Source: Rhizobium grahamii (GTDB lineage: Bacteria; Pseudomonadota; Alphaproteobacteria; Rhizobiales; Rhizobiaceae). From it: DNA of 64,000 nt. Location of the stretch: assembly GCF_009498215.1 (NCBI RefSeq), contig NZ_CP043499.1, positions 1,872,001 through 1,936,000 on the forward strand. The letters run 5' to 3'. Below, piece by piece: positions 57,048 to 64,000 of this stretch (positions are counted from its first letter, which is position 1; the number at the start of each line of letters is the position of its first letter). The notes below the pieces were generated by a model, which did no database searches, was not told the DNA's origin, and saw only the letters and a list, made by a program, of their open reading frames with translations. Made by a program: the position numbers and the translations under genes.

Positions 57048-57770
57048 TTGAGCCAGCGAGATCTTATGACCCAACCCATCGAACAAATCGTCCGTCGGAA
57101 ATTGTCCGACGAGGTGTTTGATCGACTAGAACGGATGATCACTTCAGGCGAGTTGCAGCCGGGTGACGAGATGCCGTCGGAACGTGTTCTGATGGAGCGG
57201 TTTGGTGTCGGACGGCCGGCGATCCGAGAAGCGATGCAGTCGCTCGCGAACAAGGGTCTCGTCAACATCTCGCACGGGGAGCGCGCGAAGGTCCTGAAGC
57301 TCACCGCGCGGTCGATCTTTCAGCAGGTCGATCTCACCGCGAAGATCATGCTGTCGCAGTCATCGGACTCGCTTGAGCATCTGAAGAGTGCGCGTATCTT
57401 CTTTGAGCGCGGCATGGCGCGAGAAGCGGCGCAACGGGCAACCAAAGCGGACATCAGCGACCTCAAGGAGATCATCGAGCGTCAGCGCAACTCGCTGGGG
57501 CAGGCCGAGGAGTTCATTGCGGCGGACATGCATTTCCATACCCGCATCGCGCAGATTTCGGGCAACCCCATCTATGTCGCGGTCAGCGAGGCGATGCTTG
57601 CGTGGTTGAAGCAATACCACACGGAGATGCTGATCTGGACGGGCAAGGAGAAGTTCACGCTCGTCGAGCACGAGGAGATCGTCGACCGCCTGGAGGCAGG
57701 GGACGCCGAGGGCTCCGAAACGGCCATCCTGAAGCATCTCGAACGCTCGAGAGCGCTGTACTCGAAGTGA
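57048..57770 (+). CDS. GntR/FadR-type regulator of apionate regulon (NanR-like)
   Basis: A 240-residue FCD-type GntR regulator. The start is a TTG at 57048, chosen because GGGAGGTGAT lies 6 bases upstream; the ATG at 57066 is too far from it. Residues ~20-85 carry the winged helix (MPSERVLMERFGVGRPAIREAMQSLANKGLVNI); the FCD ligand domain follows with DMHFHTRIAQISGN, and EHEEIVDRLEAGD, which provides conserved metal or ligand His. It is divergent from oiaX-oiaK, whose promoter and that of apnO share the operator motif. Confidence 0.87.
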   Translation: MSQRDLMTQPIEQIVRRKLSDEVFDRLERMITSGELQPGDEMPSERVLMERFGVGRPAIREAMQSLANKGLVNISHGERAKVLKLTARSIFQQVDLTAKIMLSQSSDSLEHLKSARIFFERGMAREAAQRATKADISDLKEIIERQRNSLGQAEEFIAADMHFHTRIAQISGNPIYVAVSEAMLAWLKQYHTEMLIWTGKEKFTLVEHEEIVDRLEAGDAEGSETAILKHLERSRALYSK

Positions 57771-57798
57771 TGCGGTAATCCCGTCTCGGGGTGAGAAC

Positions 57799-57822
57799 GA
57801 CGGCCAGCCAATGGCCGCCGTC
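57799..57822. terminator. Possible terminator between GntR and ribH2 genes
   Basis: GACGGC (57799-57804) and GCCGTC (57817-57822) can pair in the short gap between the convergent stops. The stem is only 6 bp. Confidence 0.4.
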
Positions 57823-57831
57823 CCAAGGCTT

Positions 57832-58344
<513 letters not shown>

Positions 58345-58431
58345 CTATGACGATAAAGCCCCGGAGGGCCTGATCCCTTGAGCGAACAGACAGGACGCGC
58401 GTCCCCTCGCAACGAAAGGTGCGCCTGCCAT

Positions 58432-58571
58432 GTCCTCTTCCATCCGGACTATACCGTCGGCTCCGGCATCTCACCGGATCTGCTGACCTTCCGACGCTGC
58501 CGGAAGCGCTCGCGGGCTCCAGGCTTTCGCCTGATACCGCCGGTGGGGAATTTCACCCCGCCCTGAGAACG
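58432..58571 (-). ncRNA. FMN riboswitch (RFN element) controlling ribH2
   Basis: Read on the minus strand from 58571, the RNA begins GTTCTCAGGGCGGGGTGAAA, continues TTCCCCACCGGCGGT, then AGCCCGCGAG, GGTGAGATGCCGGAGCCGAC and TAGTCCGGATGGAAGAGGAC. These are the highly conserved blocks of the FMN aptamer in the correct order, and the end helix pairs GTTCTC with GAGGAC. The 3' boundary is about 58432. A downstream CAAGGG/CCCTTG pair (minus strand, about 58380 and 58324) could mask the ribosome-binding region of ribH2. FMN binding should lower ribH2 expression. Confidence 0.93.
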
Positions 58572-58690
58572 CTGGCACAATAGTTCGGAGGCCAAGAGGA
58601 ATGCAAGCTCCCGGACGTCGCCTGCTGTCGCGGGTCGATCATTTTGCAGTCCGGTTCCCACGCAGATCGGCGCACGCGGCGCAGATCTGA

Positions 58691-59329
58691 TCAAGCGTCG
58701 AAGGAGCGCGCTATTGTGTCGATCAGCACGACGGCCGATGCCGCTCCGGGGTCCATATGACCGATGACGCGATCCCCAAGCCGCGACGAACGTCCCTTGG
58801 CCGCAATCATGTCTTTGGTGGCCTCGGCGCCCTTCGTTGCAGCGTCCAACGCCGCTTCCAGGCAAGCGACAAGCGGTTTACCCTCAAGCTGTGCGGATCT
58901 TGCCGCCGCCGCCGCAGGCGCCCAGGCATCGACCATCGTCTTTTCGCCCGGCTCTGCCTTGCCACGATCCTGAATGCCCTTTGCCATAGCTTCGAAGGCG
59001 TCGATCATGTCGCCGTCGGTGAGTGAAGGCTTACCCTTCACCGCGGCGCCTGCACGCATGAATGCAGTCGCATAAAGAGGACCGGACGAGGCGCCGACTG
59101 CCGACAGAAAAGACTTGGCCGCGGTGTTGAAAACGGCGGTTGGGTCACTTGTGGCAGGATCAAGCGCCGCGACGGCCTTCGCCGCGGCAGAAAAGCCAAG
59201 CTCCATTGCAATCCCATGGTCGGCGTCTCCGATCACGCCATCGAGTTCGCACAGCCGTTCCTTCTCGCGCGCCATCGCCTGTGCGATCGCGCCGAACATC
59301 TCCTGCAGTCGAACGACATCAACCTGCAT
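58691..59329 (-). CDS. dhaL: DhaL-type kinase subunit (ADP/ATP-binding)
   Basis: A 212-residue DhaL-family protein. LCELDGVIGDADHGIAMELGFSAA holds the conserved GDxDHG Asp residues that bind Mg-nucleotide; SAVGASSGPLYATAFMRAG and KTMVDAWAPA follow in the family order. It works with the DhaK subunit encoded 20 bases upstream to phosphorylate a ketose. No PTS DhaM is nearby, so an ATP-using enzyme, probably an L-erythrulose kinase (LerK-like) in this context, is more likely than PEP-dependent dihydroxyacetone kinase; this is inference. Confidence 0.86.
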   Translation of the reverse strand: MQVDVVRLQEMFGAIAQAMAREKERLCELDGVIGDADHGIAMELGFSAAAKAVAALDPATSDPTAVFNTAAKSFLSAVGASSGPLYATAFMRAGAAVKGKPSLTDGDMIDAFEAMAKGIQDRGKAEPGEKTMVDAWAPAAAAARSAQLEGKPLVACLEAALDAATKGAEATKDMIAAKGRSSRLGDRVIGHMDPGAASAVVLIDTIARSFDA

Positions 59330-59342
59330 CGCTTCTCTCCCC

Positions 59343-60350
59343 TTAGCCCACCCTGAACATCGCGCAGTCGCACGGATGATCGATCAGGCGCTGCAGCTCG
59401 TGATCGAGATGCATCAAGGTGATCGAAGCGCCCGCCATCTCCAGCGATGTGCAGTAGTTGCCGACGAGCGAGGTGTGAATGACGAGACCCATCTGATCGA
59501 GGCGCTGCTTCACGCGTCGCATCATAATGTAAAGCTCCATCAGCGGCGTGGAGCCGAGCGAATTGATCAGGACGGCGACGCGATCGCCTGCCGAGGCCTT
59601 CATCTCTTCAAGGATCTTGTCGAGCAGCGTGTCGGTCACCGCGTCGGCGGGAGCGAGCTCGCCGCGGGCCACGCCCGGTTCGCCATGAATGCCCATGCCG
59701 ATTTCCATCTCGCTCTCGCCGATGGCAAAATTCGGCTTTAGCGTCTGTGGAAGCGAGCAGGGGGAAAGGGCAACACCCATGGTGTAGGTGCGCTCGTTCG
59801 CAAAGCGAGCGACACGTTCGACCTCATCAAGGGAATACATCAGGTCGCAGGCCGCACCGGCTGCCTTGAAAATGAATACGTTGCCGGCAACGCCTCGGCG
59901 CTTCTCGCGCTGATCTGCAGGAGCCGATGCGACATCGTCGGTTGACAGGACTGTCCTGACTTCGAGGTCGTCCATGGCAAGCATTTCGGCCGCCATGTCG
60001 AAGTTCATGACGTCGCCGGCATAGTTGCCGTACAGGAACAGAACACCGGCGCCACCGTTGACCGCGGTTGCGCAGGCGATGATCGGATCGGGCGGAGGAG
60101 ATGCGAAGACGTTGCCGACGGCAGCCGCATCGGCAAGTCCCTTGCCGACGAAGCCCAGAAAGCTTGGCTCGTGTCCGGAGCCGCCACCGATGACGAGCCC
60201 GACCTTACCCTGTCGCGGTCCATGACGGGCGACGATTGCCCGCGGCATACCGTCAACGGCATAGAGATGATCCGGATGAGCGGAAAGAATGCCCTCCAGC
60301 ATTTCGTCGACGGCGTTTTCGCCGGCATTGATAAGCTTCTTCGTCTTCAC
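59343..60350 (-). CDS. dhaK: DhaK-type kinase subunit, ketose-binding
   Basis: About 335 residues from the GTG at 60350, which follows GGAGGATTGGC; longer starts lack a ribosome-binding site. LVIGGGSGHEPSFLGFVGKGLADAA near residue 45 is the DhaK substrate loop, and EIGMGIHGEPGVARG near residue 215 supplies the His that forms a hemiaminal with the ketose. The C-terminal part retains ALINSLGSTPLMELYI (VLINSLGSTP). It pairs with DhaL. Neighbouring eryH/eryI suggest L-erythrulose rather than dihydroxyacetone as substrate. Confidence 0.87.
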   Translation of the reverse strand: MKTKKLINAGENAVDEMLEGILSAHPDHLYAVDGMPRAIVARHGPRQGKVGLVIGGGSGHEPSFLGFVGKGLADAAAVGNVFASPPPDPIIACATAVNGGAGVLFLYGNYAGDVMNFDMAAEMLAMDDLEVRTVLSTDDVASAPADQREKRRGVAGNVFIFKAAGAACDLMYSLDEVERVARFANERTYTMGVALSPCSLPQTLKPNFAIGESEMEIGMGIHGEPGVARGELAPADAVTDTLLDKILEEMKASAGDRVAVLINSLGSTPLMELYIMMRRVKQRLDQMGLVIHTSLVGNYCTSLEMAGASITLMHLDHELQRLIDHPCDCAMFRVG

Positions 60351-60478
60351 GCCAATCCTCCCATTGTCGTGCGATCGGCAGGCGGCTTCCAACTTGCCAG
60401 GCGGCTATCGACGCCGGTTAGGCAAGGTTGAAGTCCGCCGTCCGATGGCAGTCGCGTGGAGCGCGACTGCTCAGATGA

Positions 60479-60934
60479 CTAGCGGCTGTGATACTTTGTA
60501 TCAAGCTCGTTGATAGCGTTGACGTTGCTGGCGGAGCGACCCTGCTCGTCGAACGTCTGCGTCAGAAAAGCGTCCGCGATCGACTTGGCGAGTTCGCTAC
60601 CGATGACGCGGGCGCCCATGGTGATGATCTGCGCGTTGTTCGACAGGGCTGCACGTTCCGCCGAATAGGTGTCATGGGTGAGTGCAGCGCGAATACCCGG
60701 CACCTTGTTTGCCGAAATGCAGACGCCGATTCCGGTGCCGCAGACCAGGATCGCGCGATCATAGGTGCCGTCGAGGACGCCCGACGCGACGCGGTCGGAG
60801 AGGTTTGCGTAGAACGGATCCGCCCCTTCGGACGTGCGCGATACCTCATGAACGTCGAAACGGTCCTTCAGGTGATCGGCGAGAACCTTCGCCAGGCCTT
60901 CGCCCGCGCTGTCTCCTGCGATTGCAAGCTTCAT
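60479..60934 (-). CDS. eryI: RpiB-like D-erythrose-4-phosphate isomerase
   Basis: A 151-residue LacAB/RpiB-family isomerase from the ATG at 60934. [26 protein letters not shown] contains the Cys base and phosphate loop. The usual RpiB DHAG is DSAG here, and the SREHNNA-type stretch is RAALSNNA, so a conserved His of ribose-type enzymes is lost at each place. That pattern and the adjoining eryH fit the EryI (RpiB) isomerase of erythritol catabolism, which makes D-erythrose 4-phosphate, rather than a housekeeping ribose-5-phosphate isomerase. Confidence 0.85.
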   Translation of the reverse strand: MKLAIAGDSAGEGLAKVLADHLKDRFDVHEVSRTSEGADPFYANLSDRVASGVLDGTYDRAILVCGTGIGVCISANKVPGIRAALTHDTYSAERAALSNNAQIITMGARVIGSELAKSIADAFLTQTFDEQGRSASNVNAINELDTKYHSR

Positions 60935-60945
60935 GGTCTTTCTCC

Positions 60946-61716
60946 TCAGAGTTTGGCGGCGCATTTGGCGAGGATGTCGAGATAGCCTTCGACATTCCAG
61001 GCAGAACGGCCGATGAAAAGCCCGTCGATATGCGGGCAGGAAATGAGTTCCTCGCAGTTTTGCGGATTGACCGAACCGCCGTAGAGGCAAGGGATCTGGC
61101 GCCCGAGGACGTCTTCGGCGACGGCGATGATCTCTGCCTGGCGGGCATCCGCATAGTCGGCGCTCGCCGGAATTCCCTTCTCACCGATTGCCCAGACGGG
61201 CTCGTAGGCAAGGAGGATTTGTGCAGATTTCTGCGACGCCGATAGCTTGCCCAGCGCGCCACGAACCTGCGTCTCGAGGATTTTTGCGGCCTGTCCGCTT
61301 TCGCGGTCCGAAAGGGTCTCACCGATGCAAATCAAGGGAATGAGACCGTGGCGGACGGCAGCCTCGGTCTTCAGCCCGACCGTTTCGTCCGTTTCGCCAA
61401 AGAACTCGCGACGCTCGGAGTGGCCAAGCTCGACGATGTCGAGGTTGCAATCCTTCAGCATCAGCGGCGAGACCTCTCCGGTCCAGGCGCCCTGATCGGC
61501 CCAGTGCATGTTCTGGGCTCCGACCTTGACGGAGGTGTCGGCAAGCATTGCTTTCACTTCACGAACGGCCGTGAAGGGCGGAATGACAAAGCGTTGGATG
61601 CGCGCATCGCGGGCGGCGTCCGCAGCCTGCAGGCCACTTGCGAAGTGCTTGGCCTCCGCAAGCGTCTTGTTCATTTTCCAACTGGTTCCGATCCAGAACT
61701 GCGGGTTGTCGGTCAT
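60946..61716 (-). CDS. eryH: Triose-phosphate isomerase-like tetrulose-4-phosphate isomerase
   Basis: A 256-residue TIM-barrel isomerase of the TPI family. [12 protein letters not shown] holds the catalytic Lys (residue 13), [23 protein letters not shown] the His, and [14 protein letters not shown] the Glu; [26 protein letters not shown] carries the phosphate loop. In Brucella and Rhizobium this second TPI-like protein (TpiA2/EryH) converts the L-erythrulose 1-phosphate-type tetrulose phosphate to D-erythrulose 4-phosphate. It lies 3 bases after deoR and 12 before eryI, matching the known ery gene order. Confidence 0.87.
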   Translation of the reverse strand: MTDNPQFWIGTSWKMNKTLAEAKHFASGLQAADAARDARIQRFVIPPFTAVREVKAMLADTSVKVGAQNMHWADQGAWTGEVSPLMLKDCNLDIVELGHSERREFFGETDETVGLKTEAAVRHGLIPLICIGETLSDRESGQAAKILETQVRGALGKLSASQKSAQILLAYEPVWAIGEKGIPASADYADARQAEIIAVAEDVLGRQIPCLYGGSVNPQNCEELISCPHIDGLFIGRSAWNVEGYLDILAKCAAKL

Positions 61717-61719
61717 GTT

Positions 61720-62490
61720 CTATTCCTGCGTTGCGGCGATCGTCAGGCGGATGCCTTGCCGATCGAACTCCTCCTGAACGGCAACGCCGGGGGCGCTGTC
61801 GGTGATAATGGCATCGAAGTCGGCGAGCTCGGCCATGGCATGCAGGGCCGTGTGGCCAAAACGCTGGTGGTTCACGAGTAGGCACTTGCGCGTCGCCGAC
61901 GACATCATTGCCCGCTTCGCCCGCACGACATTGTCGTCCATGTGATAGGCGAGCCTGCCGCTGACAGCAGGTGTCGAGATGAAAGCGATGTCAGCTCGCA
62001 ACCGAAACAGCGCCTCCTCAGTCACGACGCCGAGAAAGGCATTGAACTTCGGCGAATAGATACCGCCAAGGGCAATCAGCGTGATCCCGGATTCGCCCTT
62101 CAGTCTTTCCATGATCGCCGCATTGTTGGTGATCAGCGTCAGCGGTCGCTTGTGCAGCAGCATCTCGCCGAGGACAGCGGCCATCGATCCGTCATTGACC
62201 ATGACTGTCATGCCCGGTTCGACGAGCGAGAGAGCCGCGCGTGCCATGGCAATCTTAGCTTCGTTACCCTGCCGCTCACGGATGCGGAAATCGCTTTCGA
62301 ACTGGGTGCCGGCATCAATCGTCGCGCCGCCGCGGACCTTGCGAAGGACACCCGCTTGCTCGAGTTCGTCGAGATCGCGATGGATCGTCATTTTCGAGAC
62401 AGTGAAGCGATCTGCAAGATCATCGAGGTCGACGGTCTTGCTTTCGACGAGCAGGTTGATGATCGACTGCTGCCGCTCCTCGCGCTTCAT
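61720..62490 (-). CDS. DeoR-family regulator in ery cluster
   Basis: About 256 residues from the ATG at 62490, which has GGAG seven bases upstream; an in-frame ATG at 62502 is the alternative. RQQSIINLLVESKTVDLDDLADRFTVSKMTIHRDLDELEQAGVLRKVRGGATI is the DeoR helix-turn-helix. The C-terminal domain (GMTVMVNDGSMAAVLGEMLLHKRPLTLITNNAAIMERL) is the sugar-phosphate sensor of DeoR regulators. It occupies the same place between eryD and tpiB as in the Brucella and Rhizobium ery loci. Likely effector: a tetrose or tetrulose phosphate (inference). Confidence 0.87.
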   Translation of the reverse strand: MKREERQQSIINLLVESKTVDLDDLADRFTVSKMTIHRDLDELEQAGVLRKVRGGATIDAGTQFESDFRIRERQGNEAKIAMARAALSLVEPGMTVMVNDGSMAAVLGEMLLHKRPLTLITNNAAIMERLKGESGITLIALGGIYSPKFNAFLGVVTEEALFRLRADIAFISTPAVSGRLAYHMDDNVVRAKRAMMSSATRKCLLVNHQRFGHTALHAMAELADFDAIITDSAPGVAVQEEFDRQGIRLTIAATQE

Positions 62491-62516
62491 CGGATGCTCC
62501 ATAATGTTGTGTGAAA

Positions 62517-62578
62517 CATAACATGAATATCACATTATGCAACATCATCATTGTTATATTGGGATGATATCCTGTTAT
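62517..62578. promoter_or_regulatory. AT-rich ATAACA/TGTTAT repeats before deoR
   Basis: The eryD-deoR gap contains CATAACATG (62517-62525) and TGTTAT at 62552-62557 and 62573-62578, i.e. both orientations of an ATAACA-type half-site, in a strongly AT-rich stretch. DeoR-family regulators often bind such repeats. It could drive deoR-eryH-eryI-dhaKL separately from eryABCD. Confidence 0.45.
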
Positions 62579-63513
62579 TAAGTGAGCAGCGCCTTGGCGG
62601 TGCGTTCATCGGTAATCAGCCCAAACAGACGGTGGCTGTTGAGAATGGCGCGGATCGCCTCGACCTTCGACTGTCCGCCCGCAAGCGCGACCAGTCGCTC
62701 AGTTCGCTTTTGTGGAAAGGAGGCTGAGAGTGTCCGCGCCGTGAGGGCGGTATCAAGGACCTCTCCATTCGCATCGAAGAAGTGCCCGAGGATCTCTCCG
62801 ACGCCGCCCGCGGCAGCGATATCCTGAATCTCGGCGGGCTCGACCATGCCGGAAAGTACGAGCTGTGCTTCGGCATCGACGGTCCCAAGGCCGACAAGTT
62901 TCAGATCCGCCTTGTTTGCAAGGTCGAAGACCTCCTTCACGCCGCGCTGGGCACGCAGAACTTCCCGATCCTCGCCAGTATTGGCAAAGAAGGGGACCGG
63001 CATCACGAAGGCATGCGTGCCGGTTTTCTCCGCAATTCGATGCATCACATCGTAGGGATTGGCGCCGTAATTCCTCGTCAACCCGCCAAGCAGGGATACG
63101 AAGCGCACATCCTTGGCCGCGACACGCGGCATGTATTGTACGGCCGCCGCAAGCGTCCGCCCGTGCCCGAGGCCGATGACGCTGTTGTCGCCGCGCTCGA
63201 TTTCCCGTTTCAGGAAGGTCGCGCCGGCGTGACCGAGCGCTCTGAGCGGAAGGCCTTCCTCCCCGAGATCGGGGGCCACCTCACAGTAACGCAGCCCGAA
63301 CCGCTCCGAGAGCTTGTTCTCAAGCGCAACGCACTCGACGATATCGCCGTCGATCGTTACCTTGACGACACCTTCAGCCACAGCTTTCGCGATCAACCGA
63401 TGCGCTTTCACCGATGGAACGCCAAGCCGCTTGGCGACATCGGATTGAGTGAGCCCGCCGGCGTAATGCAGCCAGGCGGCACGCACGGCAAGCGTGTCAT
63501 CAGTGTCCGCCAT
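62578..63513 (-). CDS. eryD: SorC-family erythritol repressor
   Basis: A 311-residue SorC/DeoR-superfamily regulator. AAWLHYAGGLTQSDVAKRLGVPSVKAHRLIAKAVAEGVVKVTIDGDIVECVALENKL is the N-terminal HTH region, closely like the EryD I recall from Brucella. The sugar-binding part has SVIGLGHGRTLAAAVQYMPR, SLLGGLTRNYGANPYDVMHRIAEKTG and FFANTGEDREVLRAQRGV. EryD represses ery genes until erythritol is present. It follows eryC on the minus strand. Confidence 0.9.
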   Translation of the reverse strand: MADTDDTLAVRAAWLHYAGGLTQSDVAKRLGVPSVKAHRLIAKAVAEGVVKVTIDGDIVECVALENKLSERFGLRYCEVAPDLGEEGLPLRALGHAGATFLKREIERGDNSVIGLGHGRTLAAAVQYMPRVAAKDVRFVSLLGGLTRNYGANPYDVMHRIAEKTGTHAFVMPVPFFANTGEDREVLRAQRGVKEVFDLANKADLKLVGLGTVDAEAQLVLSGMVEPAEIQDIAAAGGVGEILGHFFDANGEVLDTALTARTLSASFPQKRTERLVALAGGQSKVEAIRAILNSHRLFGLITDERTAKALLT

Positions 63514-63586
63514 GAGCAGTTCCCTTCTTGTCTTGTGGCCGGATCTTCTGCCGCGCCTTAGGAGGACGACTTTGTAAATCTCCGGA

Positions 63587-64000
63587 TCAAATGTTCAAGT
63601 CGGCAACGCCAGTGTCGATGTGAGGCGCCCAGAATGCGACGCTCTCGGCGATTTGCGGAATGACCTCGCGGTCATTAGGCTCCCGCTCCTTGAACGAGAG
63701 TTCGAGGCAGATTTCGTTGTCGACGGCGCCGCCTTCGGCAAAGGCTTGAAGGAGGGGGGCGGGCTGAATGCGGCCCTTAGCGTTGAATGCAGCGGTGAAG
63801 GGACGATGACCGCCCTTGTCCATGAGGCTCTGTTTGATGTGGATGATCGGCGATACCTTGGGAACCGCGCGCGCCCACGCATAGGGATCGTAATCGTCGG
63901 GGTTGGCGGAAGTGACGTCGCCGTGATCGACGTCGGCCATCATCCACATCGGAATTGCGAGGTTTGCGGCCGTCAGGCGCTCCTGCAGAGCCAGGCAGGC
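63587..64000 (-). CDS. eryC: EryC-like tetrulose-4-phosphate racemase, C-terminal part
   Basis: The last ~137 residues of a xylose-isomerase-like TIM-barrel protein; the frame runs past the window end, so the start is outside. MADVDHGDVTS and IIHIKQSLMDKGGHRPFTAAFN carry metal-binding His/Asp candidates of the superfamily, and NEICLELSFKEREPNDREVIPQI is a conserved C-terminal block. In Brucella EryC racemises L-3-tetrulose 4-phosphate. The position just upstream of eryD fits eryC; a 3-oxo-isoapionate decarboxylase (also xylose-isomerase-like) is a less likely alternative. Confidence 0.78.
   Translation of the reverse strand, partial: ACLALQERLTAANLAIPMWMMADVDHGDVTSANPDDYDPYAWARAVPKVSPIIHIKQSLMDKGGHRPFTAAFNAKGRIQPAPLLQAFAEGGAVDNEICLELSFKEREPNDREVIPQIAESVAFWAPHIDTGVADLNI

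Noticed and set aside
60946-61716. Housekeeping triose-phosphate isomerase
   Set aside because: All catalytic residues fit, but the gene lies between deoR and an rpiB-like gene in an erythritol-type order, which points to the tetrulose-specific copy.

Overview
The window looks like part of a large replicon, probably a megaplasmid or second chromosome, of a Rhizobiales bacterium of the Rhizobium/Agrobacterium/Sinorhizobium type. The evidence is the high GC content, the density of ABC sugar and amino-acid uptake operons each paired with a GntR, LacI, DeoR or SorC regulator, a plasmid-style FinO/ProQ protein, an erythritol-type gene order (eryC-eryD-deoR-eryH-eryI) and a ribH2 gene behind an FMN riboswitch. 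I see no rRNA, tRNA, transposase, prophage or CRISPR array. Nearly everything is catabolic.

Layout. 1-5.8 kb: the end of a xanthine-dehydrogenase-type molybdoenzyme faces an operon of two cytosine-deaminase-like amidohydrolases and a gamma-glutamyltransferase-family hydrolase; a GntR regulator lies beside a tandem operator. 5.9-11 kb: an RbsABC-type sugar transporter and a divergent FGGY kinase broken by a one-base frameshift. 11-13.4 kb: a FinO/ProQ RNA-binding protein, a DEDDh exonuclease and a HAD phosphatase. 13.5-20.4 kb: a ribitol operon (LacI regulator, ABC transporter, ribitol 2-dehydrogenase, ribulokinase) with a 36-bp operator-like palindrome. 20.5-22 kb: a LuxR-type regulator and a lone PAS protein. 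22.2-27.1 kb: the stress operon prkA-yeaH-spoVR. 27.4-34.2 kb: a HutC-type regulator, a polar amino-acid ABC transporter, a histidase-fold lyase that lacks the MIO cofactor triad, and a FAD amine oxidase; this is the best candidate for an undescribed pathway. 34.2-46 kb: GH38 alpha-mannosidase, LacI regulator, GH2 glycosidase and a MalK/F/G-type transporter with its binding protein. 46.1-57.8 kb: a D-apiose/D-apionate regulon (apnL, apsD, RbsABC-type transporter with a DUF2291 lipoprotein, apnO, oiaK, RuBisCO-like protein and a GntR regulator), with a shared operator motif upstream of both operons. 57.8-64 kb: ribH2 with its FMN riboswitch, DhaL/DhaK kinase subunits, then eryI, eryH, a DeoR regulator, eryD and the 3' part of eryC, cut by the window end.

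How the parts fit. Ribitol is oxidised to D-ribulose and phosphorylated into the pentose phosphate pathway. Apiose is oxidised to apionate, isomerised, phosphorylated, and cleaved or decarboxylated by the RuBisCO-like protein. If that protein is the decarboxylase type, its product L-erythrulose 1-phosphate is also the expected product of the DhaK/DhaL pair and the substrate of EryH. Apionate, erythrulose and erythritol carbon would then converge on EryH/EryI to give D-erythrose 4-phosphate. This convergence is inferred from family knowledge and gene order, not shown by the sequence alone.
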